Assembly: GCF_007115095.1 (NCBI RefSeq)
Contig: NZ_SULH01000005.1
Coordinates: 1 to 64,000 of the forward strand
Source: Levilactobacillus enshiensis
GTDB taxonomy: Bacteria > Bacillota > Bacilli > Lactobacillales > Lactobacillaceae
Direction: 5' to 3'
Length of the DNA stretch: 64,000 nt
The notes under the pieces: model-generated
Database searches by the model: none
Seen by the model: the letters and a program-made list of their open reading frames with translations, nothing else
Told to the model about the DNA's origin: nothing
Program-made: the position numbers and the translations under genes
Shown: in pieces, positions 8,269 to 17,326 of the stretch
Numbering within the stretch: position 1 is the stretch's first letter
Layout: the number at the start of each line of letters is the position of its first letter

Positions 8269-8856
8269 TTAACCCTTGTCTTCAGGTGCCCCTTTCACGC
8301 GCCGCAGCACTCTGGCTGGCGAACCCACGACAATAACATTCGCCGGCACGTCCTTAGTCACAACGGCGCCGGCACCAACGATCGCATTTTCGCCAACCGT
8401 CACCCCCGGCAGGATCATGGCATTGGCGCCGACCCAAGCGTTCTTTTCAATGTGCACTGCTCGTCCGTAAACGTCACGACGGTGCGCCGGGTCTTCGACG
8501 TGATTGATTGTAATCAGGGACGCACCGGGCCCAATCAGTGCCCCGTCCGCCAAATAAATGCCGCCAAGATCCACGAACATCACACCCTGATTCACGTAGA
8601 CATTTTCACCAATAAAAATATGTGGCCCAAAGTCACTGTGAAGCGGCGCATTGATTTCAGCTGATTCTGGGATCTGATACCCGACCACCTGACTGAGGGT
8701 TGCCCGGCGTTGCGCATTGGTTTGATCCCGGTCATTGAATTTTTGGAGTAACGTCTGTGTCCGCTGGACGGTCTGATCAATGAGTTCAAAGTCCGCCCCC
8801 GTGAAATCTAACGGCTTCCCGGATAGAGCTCGTTGAAAAATTGCTGGTTCAGTCAT
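8269..8856 (-). CDS. sugar O-acetyltransferase, maltose/galactoside acetyltransferase type
   Basis: 195 residues. An N-terminal helical Mac domain (residues 1-60) precedes a left-handed beta-helix of hexapeptide repeats ([49 protein letters not shown]). The catalytic His is in ITINHVEDP, where the family normally has NHP. It transfers acetyl from acetyl-CoA to free sugars in the cytoplasm, a possible detoxification. AAGGAGG precedes the start. Monocistronic, facing the LysR gene. Confidence 0.88.
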   Translation of the reverse strand: MTEPAIFQRALSGKPLDFTGADFELIDQTVQRTQTLLQKFNDRDQTNAQRRATLSQVVGYQIPESAEINAPLHSDFGPHIFIGENVYVNQGVMFVDLGGIYLADGALIGPGASLITINHVEDPAHRRDVYGRAVHIEKNAWVGANAMILPGVTVGENAIVGAGAVVTKDVPANVIVVGSPARVLRRVKGAPEDKG

Positions 8857-8969
8857 GATTGTTGCCTCCTTTTACTACTACCCGTCAGTATAGGAAGCTG
8901 ATTGAAATATATCCAATACTTAAGTTAAATCATTATCTATAACTTTTAAACATACTTCACGATACAAAA

Positions 8970-9020
8970 CACAAAGAAACCCAACCGACACGGGGGGATG
9001 TCGGCTGGGTTTCTTTGTGA
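8970..9020 (-). terminator. terminator of the aldo-keto reductase operon
   Basis: CACAAAGAAACCCA and CCGACA pair with TGTCGG and TGGGTTTCTTTGTG; the T-run is on the minus strand. Confidence 0.85.
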
Positions 9021-9085
9021 TAGATTATCTGAGTTAGTTCAACTTGTTTTGACTACGTTACAAAATCCGTGATTTAACTTTTCAT

Positions 9086-10093
9086 TTAACGTTGAAAATT
9101 TGTGTCGTCCGCTGCCAATGGCCCCACGAGTTCGTGGGGGACATAGGGTTCCTCTAGGTACTGAACATCCTCAGGACTGAGCGTCAACTCTAACGCCTTC
9201 ACGGCCCCTAACAGGTGTGAGATCTTCGTTGCGCCGATGATCGGTGCCGTCACGGTCGGCTTTTGCAGCAACCAGGCTAAGGCGACCTGAACGCGGTCGA
9301 CACCGTATTTGTCAGCAACTTCACCGACCCGTTGAATGATGGGAAGGTCTAACTGCTTACTGTCATCATATTTGGACCGAGCAACCTTATCCGTTGCGTA
9401 ACGCTTGGTCTCGCCGGCCCAATCACGGGTCAATCGGCCAGAAGCCAACGGACTGTATGGCGTGACTGCAATATCTTGATCCGCACACAGCGGCAACATT
9501 TCCCGTTCTTCCTCGCGGTACAGTAGGTTTAAATGGTTCTGCATGGAGACAAACTGCGTCCATCCATGGGCTGCCGCAACGGCCTGCGCCTTTTCAAACT
9601 GCCAGGCGAACATTGCGGAAGCTCCAATGTAACGCACTTTTCCGGACTTCACCACGTCGTTTAAGGCCGCCATCGTCTCTTCGATTGGGGTCGTGTAGTC
9701 CCACCGATGGATGATGTAGAGGTCGACGTAGTCCGTTTGCAGGCGCTGCAAGCTTTGGTCGATCTGTGAAAAAATGGCCTTGCGTGAGAGACCGGCAACA
9801 TTGGGGGCTTGGTTCGGTGTAAAGAATACTTTGGTGGCCAACACAATTTCATCGCGGTTAGCGAACTTCTTGAGGGCTTGACCGACGAATCGCTCGCTGT
9901 CCCCGTGTGAATAGATATTCGCAGTGTCAAAGAAATTGATGCCCAGGTCTAAGGCCTTTTGGATGACCTGTTCACTGTGTGCTTCATCGACGGCCCAGGG
10001 AAACATTCCCGTAGACGCGTTACCAAACCCCATTGTGCCTAGGCACAGACGTGAGACATCTAATCCCGTATGCCCTAATTTCACGTAATCCAT
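9086..10093 (-). CDS. aldo/keto reductase (AKR, voltage-channel-subunit type)
   Basis: 335 residues, a TIM-barrel NADPH-dependent reductase. Catalytic residues are visible: Asp and Tyr in FFDTANIYS, Lys in VLATKVF and His in LYIIHRWD. The length and the LGTMGFG start place it with the larger AKR subfamilies (YhdN/tas-like) rather than the 280-residue group of the neighbouring gene. It reduces carbonyls of unknown identity. Second gene of a two-gene operon, 19 bases behind the other reductase. Confidence 0.88.
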   Translation of the reverse strand: MDYVKLGHTGLDVSRLCLGTMGFGNASTGMFPWAVDEAHSEQVIQKALDLGINFFDTANIYSHGDSERFVGQALKKFANRDEIVLATKVFFTPNQAPNVAGLSRKAIFSQIDQSLQRLQTDYVDLYIIHRWDYTTPIEETMAALNDVVKSGKVRYIGASAMFAWQFEKAQAVAAAHGWTQFVSMQNHLNLLYREEEREMLPLCADQDIAVTPYSPLASGRLTRDWAGETKRYATDKVARSKYDDSKQLDLPIIQRVGEVADKYGVDRVQVALAWLLQKPTVTAPIIGATKISHLLGAVKALELTLSPEDVQYLEEPYVPHELVGPLAADDTNFQR

Positions 10094-10112
10094 AATCCTT
10101 GGTGCTTCCTTT

Positions 10113-10958
10113 CTAGTCGCCTACCGGATGCCAACCATTCGCGTCACTCAACCGATTCAAGAACGCCATGTCCTTGTCGTTGATTTCGAAATCAAGTTGG
10201 GCGTTGGCTTCAACGTGGGCCATGGCCCGAGCCTTTGGTAGTGGTGCGACGCCATTTTGAATGACGAAACGCAAGGCTAGTTGTGGAATGGACACGCCGT
10301 AATTTCCAGCGACCCGTTCCAGTTCTGGACTGTCGACCAAGCCACCAGTTGCCAGTGGTGAGTAAGCTTGCACGACGATGTGATTAGCTTCGGCCGTCTT
10401 CACGATGGAGTCCTGCGTGTGACCCACGTAGTACTGAATCTGATCGACAGCGGGGGTAACCGTTAATCCATCCCAAGTTAACAGGTTTTCCAGGTCATGT
10501 GAGTTAAAGTTGGACACGCCAACGGCTTTAGCCCGGCCACTCTGATAAATGTCTTGCATGGCCCGCCAAACATCGCGGTTTTCGGCATCGTGGTTGGAGC
10601 CCATTTGTGCCCAAGGCCATGGGGCATGAATAATGTAAGAATCAACATAGTCGAGGTTCAATGCGGCCAAACTACTGTCAAAGTCGGCCAGCGCTTCATC
10701 GTAAGTCTTCGATTCAGCCGGCAGCTTCGTTTGGACAAAGATGTCTTCGCGCGCAACGTCGCTGGCAGCAATGGCTTCACCCACACTCTGTTCGTTCTGG
10801 TAGGCCTTAGCCGTATCAATAAAGCGGTACCCCGCCTTCAAGGCATTGCTGACGGCATCGTAAGTTTCCTTGCCGGGGCGCGTCTGCCAGGTCCCAAACC
10901 CAACCTTAGGCATCTTCAATCCGTTATTTAAGTCAAACGTCTCTGTAATTGTTGGCAT
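10113..10958 (-). CDS. aldo/keto reductase (AKR5 type)
   Basis: 281 residues. The family pattern is complete: VGFGTWQ, catalytic Asp and Tyr in RFIDTAKAYQNE, Lys in VQTKLP, His in YIIHAPWPW and NADP-binding residues near PLPKARAMAHVEAN. The length fits the 2,5-diketogluconate reductase-like group that reduces aldehydes, ketones or methylglyoxal. AAGGAGGATGAACAC precedes the ATG. First gene of the operon with the next aldo/keto reductase, so both are probably made together against reactive carbonyls (inference). Confidence 0.88.
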   Translation of the reverse strand: MPTITETFDLNNGLKMPKVGFGTWQTRPGKETYDAVSNALKAGYRFIDTAKAYQNEQSVGEAIAASDVAREDIFVQTKLPAESKTYDEALADFDSSLAALNLDYVDSYIIHAPWPWAQMGSNHDAENRDVWRAMQDIYQSGRAKAVGVSNFNSHDLENLLTWDGLTVTPAVDQIQYYVGHTQDSIVKTAEANHIVVQAYSPLATGGLVDSPELERVAGNYGVSIPQLALRFVIQNGVAPLPKARAMAHVEANAQLDFEINDKDMAFLNRLSDANGWHPVGD

Positions 10959-11104
10959 GTGTTCATCCTCCTTAATTGCTTATGGGTCTGAGTATAATAC
11001 CTTCGTGTAAGACGAAGGCAAGGGGGAAGTTGTCTTTTTTTGGAATTAAATTTTTCATTGCTGACTGTCGACTTATCATGTTTAGCCCACGCTCCAATCA
11101 TCAT

Positions 11105-11200
11105 TCGCTTCTCAGGACGCAGGTGGTCCCCACAGCCGCCGGAATCTCTGGCAGCCGCAGGTGACATCGCCAACTACCCATGTGGTATCCATCATTGTCA
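11105..11200 (-). repeat. repeat family A, fragment
   Basis: Read on the minus strand, CGGCTGCCAGAGATTCC and GCTGTGGGGACC match the 5' third of the long copies at 13108, 55590 and 61437. The flanks no longer align, so this is a decayed piece. It lies in the 262-base gap between two minus-strand genes. Confidence 0.6.
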
Positions 11201-11220
11201 GCTAAGAACTAACGTCGGTT

Positions 11221-12876
11221 TTAGTCGATAATTAAATCTTGTGGTCGAACCTCTCGATAAAGCGAAAACGCCCCGTCCAGATTGACCACGTCGAAGCCAT
11301 TTTGTCGCAGGATTCGTTCGGCAATGTAACTCCGTTGACCACTGAAACAGCTGACCACATACGGTTGCTGTGGGTCTAGCTCATCCAAGCGGTCACGCAG
11401 CTGGTCCAACGGCAGGTTCAGGCTATCAGGGAAGCGACCATCCGTGCGTAACTCATCTGGATTGCGCACGTCCAACAGTTGTTTCCCTGCTGCTAAGGCC
11501 GCCGGTAGTTCATGCCACTGAATGGACTTGCTGAGACCCATTGCTAAGTTTTCCGCCGCATAACCCAACATGTTCACGGGATCCTTGGCCGACCCAAATG
11601 GTGGCGCATAAGTCAATTCCAGTTCTGGCAGGTCATCGATTGTGAGACCTCCCTTGATAGCGGTCGCCAACACGTCGATTCGCTTGTCGACACCCTGAGC
11701 GCCAACTCCTTGTGCGCCGTAGATTTTTCCCGTTTGCGGATTAAATACCAGCTTGAGCGTTATTGGTGTGCCGTTTGGAAAATAGCTGGCGTGGTTTTGC
11801 CCCCGAACGTGCACGACCTGATAGGCCAATTGTTCCTGTTGAACCTGGTGCTCGCTCAGACCCGTTGTTGCTGCTGTTAACTCGAAGGTCCGAACAATAG
11901 CGGTTCCCAGACTGCCACGGTTAGGATGGTCAATCCCCATCACGTTGTCGGCGACCTGCCGTCCTTGCCGGTTAGCCGGTGACGCCAAGGGAATCAATGT
12001 GGGGTGACCTGTGACCTGCTGCCGAACTAAAATGGCATCCCCCACGGCATAAATATTGGGGTCACTAGTTTGGTAATGTTGGTCGACCACGATGCCATCG
12101 TGCCAGCCTAGATCTAAACCAGCCGCCTTGGCCAGGCCACTGGCCGGCTGCACACCGACCGCTAAGATGGTCAGATCCGTAGCCACCTGCGTACCATCAG
12201 TTAATACCGCCACCTGACCGTCAGCCGTAAAGGCCTTGACTGCTCGATTGTTCAAAATATGAACGCCATGCCGAGTTAATTCGTTTTGAACCATCGCCGC
12301 CATCTCTTCGTCCAATGGGGGTAACAGGTGGGGCGCGCGTTCAACGATGGTTACGTCTAGCCCACGCTGAACCAAACTTTCGGCAACCTCTAACCCAATA
12401 AAACCACCACCGACAAGCAATGCCCGTTTCGTCGTTGCTTCATTAACGGCTGTCATGATTCGGTCAAGGTCAGGAATCGTATGAAGCGTAAAAATGGATT
12501 GGGCCGTCGCCAGTCCGGGTAACTCAGGAACGATTGGTCGCGACCCCGGCACCAAAATCAGTCGATCGTAATGGTCGGTCACAATTTCTCCCGCATGACG
12601 AACATCCACTGTCTTTTCAGTCGGATGAATGGCGAGCACCTCGTGGTTCGGTTGCACGTTCAAGTTAAACCGTTGCCGTAACTTAGCCGCCGTCTGAACG
12701 ATCAAGTCGTCGCGGTCGGCAATTTCACCAGAGAGATGAAACGGCAAGCCACAGTTCGCAAATGACACGTATGGACCCTTTTCGTAAACGGTAATCTCAG
12801 CCTGCTCGTCCAATCGGCGTAAGCGAGTCGCCGCCGACATACCACCAGCAACGCCACCAATAATGATAATTTTCAT
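11221..12876 (-). CDS. CoA-disulfide reductase-like FAD oxidoreductase with C-terminal rhodanese domain
   Basis: About 551 residues. The FAD loop IIIIGGVAGGMSAATRLRR opens the protein, and the single active Cys sits at residue 42 in SFANCGLPF, as in CoA-disulfide reductase and NADH oxidase/peroxidase. A second nucleotide loop (ALLVGGGFIGLEVAE) binds NAD(P)H, and IYAVGDA completes the FAD site. A rhodanese domain from about 455 ends the chain with the Cys loop CFSGQRS. This fusion is known as a CoA-persulfide or polysulfide reductase, recycling low-molecular thiols. GGAGG lies 8 bases before the ATG at 12876. Monocistronic. Confidence 0.87.
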   Translation of the reverse strand: MKIIIIGGVAGGMSAATRLRRLDEQAEITVYEKGPYVSFANCGLPFHLSGEIADRDDLIVQTAAKLRQRFNLNVQPNHEVLAIHPTEKTVDVRHAGEIVTDHYDRLILVPGSRPIVPELPGLATAQSIFTLHTIPDLDRIMTAVNEATTKRALLVGGGFIGLEVAESLVQRGLDVTIVERAPHLLPPLDEEMAAMVQNELTRHGVHILNNRAVKAFTADGQVAVLTDGTQVATDLTILAVGVQPASGLAKAAGLDLGWHDGIVVDQHYQTSDPNIYAVGDAILVRQQVTGHPTLIPLASPANRQGRQVADNVMGIDHPNRGSLGTAIVRTFELTAATTGLSEHQVQQEQLAYQVVHVRGQNHASYFPNGTPITLKLVFNPQTGKIYGAQGVGAQGVDKRIDVLATAIKGGLTIDDLPELELTYAPPFGSAKDPVNMLGYAAENLAMGLSKSIQWHELPAALAAGKQLLDVRNPDELRTDGRFPDSLNLPLDQLRDRLDELDPQQPYVVSCFSGQRSYIAERILRQNGFDVVNLDGAFSLYREVRPQDLIID

Positions 12877-13041
12877 TTTGACGTCCTCCTTTATGCCCCC
12901 GCGGGTATTCTTAGGGCTAGTATACCAATTTTCACCCGGCACCTTCTATTATTTTCGCACCGCCGTTCAGCTTAGGAATTTGAAATTGACCTGCTAAACT
13001 AAGTCTTGATCACCCCTTGTTGATTCTGTAACCGGTTTCCG

Positions 13042-13070
13042 TTGTGTTTCCCCGCCCGGCCGTCTACAAT
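13042..13070 (+). promoter_or_regulatory. promoter-like element reading into repeat A copy 1
   Basis: TTGTGT and TACAAT are spaced by 17 bases on the plus strand, about 40 bases before the first conserved base of the long repeat. It could produce an RNA from the repeat; the next gene starts nearly 700 bases downstream. Confidence 0.5.
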
Positions 13071-13107
13071 TAATGTAACTAAAGCATAAGCGGTTGAAAG
13101 ATAAAAT

Positions 13108-13712
13108 TCAGGCCTCATCTCAGTACGGGTAAGTAGTTGCACCGTTAAATTAGGCTAAATTGGGCGCACTCCGGCTGCCAGGGATTCCGCCTGCTGTGGG
13201 GACACTTCAGACTGGGGAAACACCAGTCTTCTCGCTCGATTTGAAGCCACGAAAACCACGTGTCTCCAAAGTCGCCCGTGCTGTAAGCTGGCTCACCAGC
13301 TAACAGCACCTTCACGGCCGGCTCCATCCCTGACCTCCTCCGGCGCTGACTGTGTTTTATCACGACAACAGCTGTAAAGAACGATTACGTAACCTTTTTC
13401 GGTCCACTTGATCACGACAATTGTAGTTAGTCTCAGTGTCGTCTGAAAACACAATGTAAGCCGAGAGGTCGGCAGATATGGGCTCAGGCGCGTCGTTCTA
13501 CTTAGTCAGTAAGTGAATTTTCTTACTGGCTTAGTAGAAAACCAAGCTTGTAGACTCGTGTTCTTTCGAGGCTTCAAGTTGTGTTCGCACCGATCCAGCC
13601 CATATCTGCCGGCCGGTAAGGCGACCAGACCACCAAGTTGCCTACTTTTAAGGCCACTGTTGTTGGTAGAACAGGCATGAACCATACTTTGGAACTTTCA
13701 ATTTTTAGTTAA
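13108..13712 (+). repeat. repeat family A, long copy 1, with the inner 150-bp module
   Basis: Fills most of the 888-base gap. It begins TTCAGGCCTCATCTCAGTA and ends near ACTTTGGAACTTTCA, matching the copies at 55590 and 61437. Several hairpins are present: GTGCTGT-AGCTGG with CCAGCT-ACAGCAC around 13279-13307, and CACG with CGTG near 13247-13262. An inner module at 13445-13596 has GGCAGATATGGGCT (13471-13484) facing AGCCCATATCTGCC (13597-13610). Possible reading frames lack ribosome binding sites and change between copies, so I treat it as non-coding. Confidence 0.8.
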
Positions 13713-13764
13713 TGTCATACTTAAGGGTGGTCGAACCATTCCACCACAGAATAGGAGTGCCGAT

Positions 13765-14466
13765 ATGGCTTACATAGAAGTTAAACATGAAACTCGCAAA
13801 TTCATTCAAGGTGACCAGGAGACCATCGCCAACCACGATATTTCCTTTACCGTTGAACAGGGGCAAGTCGTTACGATTCTTGGTCCCAGTGGTGCCGGGA
13901 AATCCACCTTACTCAATATTCTCGGCGGCATGGACAGCCCCACTAGCGGTCAGGTCCTAATTGACGGTAAAGATATTGCCCAATTGAACGCGAAACAGCT
14001 GACCACGTACCGGCGGCAAGACGTCGGATTCGTTTTCCAGTTCTATAATCTTGTCCCCAATCTGACGGCCAAGGAAAACGTCGAACTGGCCTCCCAAATT
14101 ACCAGTGATGCCCGCGACGTTACCGAAACACTGGCACTGGTCGGTTTGGCGCAACGGGCTGGCAACTTTCCGGCGCAACTCTCCGGTGGTGAACAGCAGC
14201 GGGTCGCCATTGCCAGAGCCATCGCGAAGAACCCGAAACTCCTATTGTGTGACGAACCCACTGGCGCACTGGACTACCAAACGGGAAAACAGGTCCTGCA
14301 GGTCATCCAGGACGGCGCCCGTCAGACCAATATGACCGTCATTATCGTGACCCACAATGGGGCGATTGCCAAAATGGGCGACCAGATTATTCATATCAAC
14401 GATGCCCGCGTCCAGTCGATTCAGCAGAATCCACACCCCACGCCAATTTCTGCGATTGAATGGTAG
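13765..14466 (+). CDS. ABC transporter ATP-binding protein (LolD/MacB type)
   Basis: 233 residues. Walker A is GPSGAGKST (near 41-49), the signature is [14 protein letters not shown], Walker B is [12 protein letters not shown] and the switch His is in VIIVTHN. The type pairs with FtsX-like permeases in systems for peptide export, antimicrobial resistance or envelope signalling. The permease gene follows at once. The ribosome binding site is ATAGGAG. No two-component system lies beside it, so a bacitracin-sensor role is not supported by context. Confidence 0.93.
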   Translation: MAYIEVKHETRKFIQGDQETIANHDISFTVEQGQVVTILGPSGAGKSTLLNILGGMDSPTSGQVLIDGKDIAQLNAKQLTTYRRQDVGFVFQFYNLVPNLTAKENVELASQITSDARDVTETLALVGLAQRAGNFPAQLSGGEQQRVAIARAIAKNPKLLLCDEPTGALDYQTGKQVLQVIQDGARQTNMTVIIVTHNGAIAKMGDQIIHINDARVQSIQQNPHPTPISAIEW

Positions 14467-14475
14467 GTGGCCCTC

Positions 14476-17052
14476 ATGACAAAATCATTTTGGAAAGTCC
14501 TTTTTCGCGAAATCGGCCACTCCAAGGCGCGCTTCTTCTCGATCATGCTGATCATCTTCCTCGGTGTTGCTTTCTATACTGGAATTCGGGCAACCGGTCC
14601 CGACATGTCACAGGCCGCGACCGATTACTACGCCCAACAAAAGTTGGCGACCAACAGCATTCAATCTACGGCTGGCCTGACCCAGAGTGACCTCACCGTT
14701 TTACACCAACATCGACAGCAGCTCACCTATCAAGCCGTCAACTACTTAGATATCAATCAATTAAACAATAACCAAGTCGTACGCGTCGCCGAACTCCCAG
14801 CGACCCAAAAGTTAAATCGGGTCGCCATCGTCAGCGGGCGCCTGCCCCAGAAAGCCAATGAAATCGTCTTGGACCAACAAGCTCGAACGCTACAGCCCAA
14901 GCTCAAGCTGGGCATGACCTACCGGATTGCGACGACTAGTCAGCGCAACCGACAATTCACCCGCCGGACCTTTAAGATCGTCGGCTTCGTCAACTCGCCA
15001 CGCTACGTGGAGACGACTGACCGGGGCGTCACAACTGTCGGCAAGGGAACGCTGGATTACTTTGCGCTCGTCAAGCCCGGAACGCTGACCACCAAGGTTG
15101 CCAGCCGCATCGACGTTGGCTTCAAGAATCTGCGTCACGTGACCCCCTACACGGCCAAATATAACCGCATCAACCGTGAGAACACGGCTAAACTCAAGCG
15201 TTGGTTGCGGCCACAAGCAGCTAAACGTCAAGCCCAGTTACAGCGCCAGGCCCGTGCGCAATTGGCCCCCCAAGTCACCCAGGTTCAGCAATTGACCGGA
15301 CAACTCCCAGCCAATTCACCCATCCTCCAAAAGGCACAGGCCAAAATCAAACAGGCACAAGCAAAGATCAATGCGATTGGTCAGCCGACTTATCTGTACA
15401 CGAGTCGTGCGGCCAACCCCGGCTATAGTGAATATCATGACAATACCCAGCGCGTTGTGGCCTTATCCACGGTCTTTCCGCTCTTCTTTATCGCCATCGC
15501 CGCATTGATCTGTTTAACGACGATGACCCGGATGGTGGCCGAACTCCGCATTCAAATGGGGACGCTGAAAGCCCTGGGCTACAGCAATACCGTGATTGGG
15601 AGTGAATTTCTACTCTATGGTGGTCTCGCGAGCTTGCTTGGTACTTTAGTCGGTGTAGGATTTGGGGTCAACTTCTTCCCCCGCTTTATCGCCCAAGCCT
15701 ACGGAACGATGTACAATCTGCCGCCGATTTCTGCACAATACATTTGGCCGGATATTCTGATTGCCCTGCTGATCGCGCTGATCTGCACCATGGGAAGTGC
15801 CCTCATCGTTTTGCGGGTCGACCTGCGTAGTTCGCCAGCGACCTTGATGTTGCCCAAGGCCCCCAAGGCCGGCAAGACGCTGTGGCTAGAACATTGGCAC
15901 GGTCTCTGGAACCGACTAAACTTCAATCATAAGGTCACGCTACGAAACCTCTTTCGTTATAAACAGCGCCTGTTAATGACGGTGCTGGGCATTGCCGGTT
16001 GTATGGCGATGATGATCACCGGTTTTGGCCTCAAGGATTCCATCGGTGACATTAGTCTCAAACAATTCAATCAACTCTGGCACTACGACGCCATCGTCGT
16101 CCGTAACGGCACGCAGACGACGCAACAGCGCCGCGCCTTACACGCAGAGAAGCTCTATCACAACGACTTGGTGCTCAAGCAAGCGCAGGTGTCCGTTGAA
16201 AAATCCGGTGTGGCCGACCAAACCGCTACTCTAAGCGTTCCTCAGCACCCCCAACAGCTCAAGAAATTCGTGGTGCTCCGCGACCGCCAGACGCATCGGA
16301 CTTACCAATTGAATAATCGGGGCGCCATCATCGACGAAAAGCTCGCTAAGCTCTACCACGTTAAGGTGGGGGATCAGCTCCCTATCAAATTAGGGAACCG
16401 CCCAACCAAAGATGTGCGCGTGGCGGCCATTGCCGAGAACTACATGGACCATTTCATCTACCTCTCGCCCACTTACTATCATCATCTATTTGACCAGCGC
16501 CCCACCTACAATGGTAACCTGGTCCAGTTCAACGCTCATCAACAGCAACAGGAGAACACGTTTGCCAACAATCTGCTGAAACACACGGGCATGTTGAACG
16601 TTACCCTCCTCAGCACGCAAAAGAAAACTAGCCGCCAAATGCTCGCTAGTATGAATCTGGTGGTCTTGATCTTCGTCGTTGCGGCTGGGGCCTTGGCTCT
16701 CGTGGTCCTCTACAACCTGACGAACATCAACGTTTCCGAACGGATTCGTGAGTTGTCGACCATTAAGGTCCTCGGCTTTTATGATGGTGAGGTCACCATG
16801 TATATCTTCCGAGAAAATCTGATTTTAACCCTCATGGGAATCGTGGTGGGCTGTTTCTTCGGCGATTGGCTCCACACCTACATTCTGCAGACGGCCGAAA
16901 CCAACAACCTCATGTTCTCACCGGGGATTCATCCCCTCAGTTACGTCTACGCGGCCGTCTTGACCTTGGCCTTTAGCCTGTTCGTCATGTTCTTCATGCA
17001 CCGTAAATTGAAGCGGATAAACATGCTCGATGCCCTCCAATCCGTTGATTAG
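14476..17052 (+). CDS. ABC transporter permease with two FtsX domains
   Basis: About 858 residues. A first transmembrane segment at 15-33 is followed by a large outer domain of some 270 residues that includes a Gln/Ala-rich coiled coil (residues about 240-305). An FtsX four-helix block lies near 335-460. A second outer domain and a second FtsX block end the chain. The arrangement matches large MacB/FtsX permeases of lactobacilli. The ATG at 14476 is preferred (AGGTGG upstream) over a GTG immediately after the stop of the ATPase gene. The two genes form an operon ended by the hairpin at 17165. The exported substrate is unknown. Confidence 0.88.
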   Translation: MTKSFWKVLFREIGHSKARFFSIMLIIFLGVAFYTGIRATGPDMSQAATDYYAQQKLATNSIQSTAGLTQSDLTVLHQHRQQLTYQAVNYLDINQLNNNQVVRVAELPATQKLNRVAIVSGRLPQKANEIVLDQQARTLQPKLKLGMTYRIATTSQRNRQFTRRTFKIVGFVNSPRYVETTDRGVTTVGKGTLDYFALVKPGTLTTKVASRIDVGFKNLRHVTPYTAKYNRINRENTAKLKRWLRPQAAKRQAQLQRQARAQLAPQVTQVQQLTGQLPANSPILQKAQAKIKQAQAKINAIGQPTYLYTSRAANPGYSEYHDNTQRVVALSTVFPLFFIAIAALICLTTMTRMVAELRIQMGTLKALGYSNTVIGSEFLLYGGLASLLGTLVGVGFGVNFFPRFIAQAYGTMYNLPPISAQYIWPDILIALLIALICTMGSALIVLRVDLRSSPATLMLPKAPKAGKTLWLEHWHGLWNRLNFNHKVTLRNLFRYKQRLLMTVLGIAGCMAMMITGFGLKDSIGDISLKQFNQLWHYDAIVVRNGTQTTQQRRALHAEKLYHNDLVLKQAQVSVEKSGVADQTATLSVPQHPQQLKKFVVLRDRQTHRTYQLNNRGAIIDEKLAKLYHVKVGDQLPIKLGNRPTKDVRVAAIAENYMDHFIYLSPTYYHHLFDQRPTYNGNLVQFNAHQQQQENTFANNLLKHTGMLNVTLLSTQKKTSRQMLASMNLVVLIFVVAAGALALVVLYNLTNINVSERIRELSTIKVLGFYDGEVTMYIFRENLILTLMGIVVGCFFGDWLHTYILQTAETNNLMFSPGIHPLSYVYAAVLTLAFSLFVMFFMHRKLKRINMLDALQSVD

Positions 17053-17084
17053 CCGGGATTCGCGTATGCCGACCAATCACTGGT

Positions 17085-17150
17085 AGACTACTCAATTTAG
17101 CCTAGTTTAATGGCGCGACTACTTATCAATGCTGGGGCAACACCGGCATG
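17085..17150 (-). repeat. repeat family A, 5' fragment
   Basis: Read on the minus strand, ATAAGTAGTCGCGCCATTAA and GGCTAAATTG match the start of the long copies. Only about 60 bases remain. Confidence 0.6.
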
Positions 17151-17164
17151 CCCACTTAAAAGTT

Positions 17165-17212
17165 AAAAAAGGCGTTATCTGGTCTTCCTTTGAAAACGAG
17201 ATAACGCTTTTT
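17165..17212 (+). terminator. terminator of the ABC transporter operon
   Basis: AAAAAGGCGTTATCT pairs with AGATAACGCTTTTT around an 18-base loop. Confidence 0.9.
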
Positions 17213-17281
17213 GATTGCCATAACGCTCTTTAAATTAGAATTAAGTGCATCACGCCAATTAATTTGTGGTTAAATAAGTTA

Positions 17282-17295
17282 TGTAAACCGTTTCA
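17282..17295 (+). promoter_or_regulatory. cre-like site before the secreted protein gene
   Basis: TGTAAACCGTTTCA fits the CcpA consensus TGWAANCGNTNWCA at all but one fixed position and lies 32 bases before the start codon. Confidence 0.5.
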
Positions 17296-17326
17296 AATTA
17301 CATCTTTCGGAGGGGAATCATTCATC

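Noticed and set aside
13145-13363. Minus-strand open frame within repeat A copy 1 as a gene
   Set aside because: No ribosome binding site, odd composition and no matching frame in the other copies.
13765-17052. Bacitracin-type resistance module
   Set aside because: No sensor kinase/response regulator pair is adjacent and the permease has two large outer domains unlike BceB.
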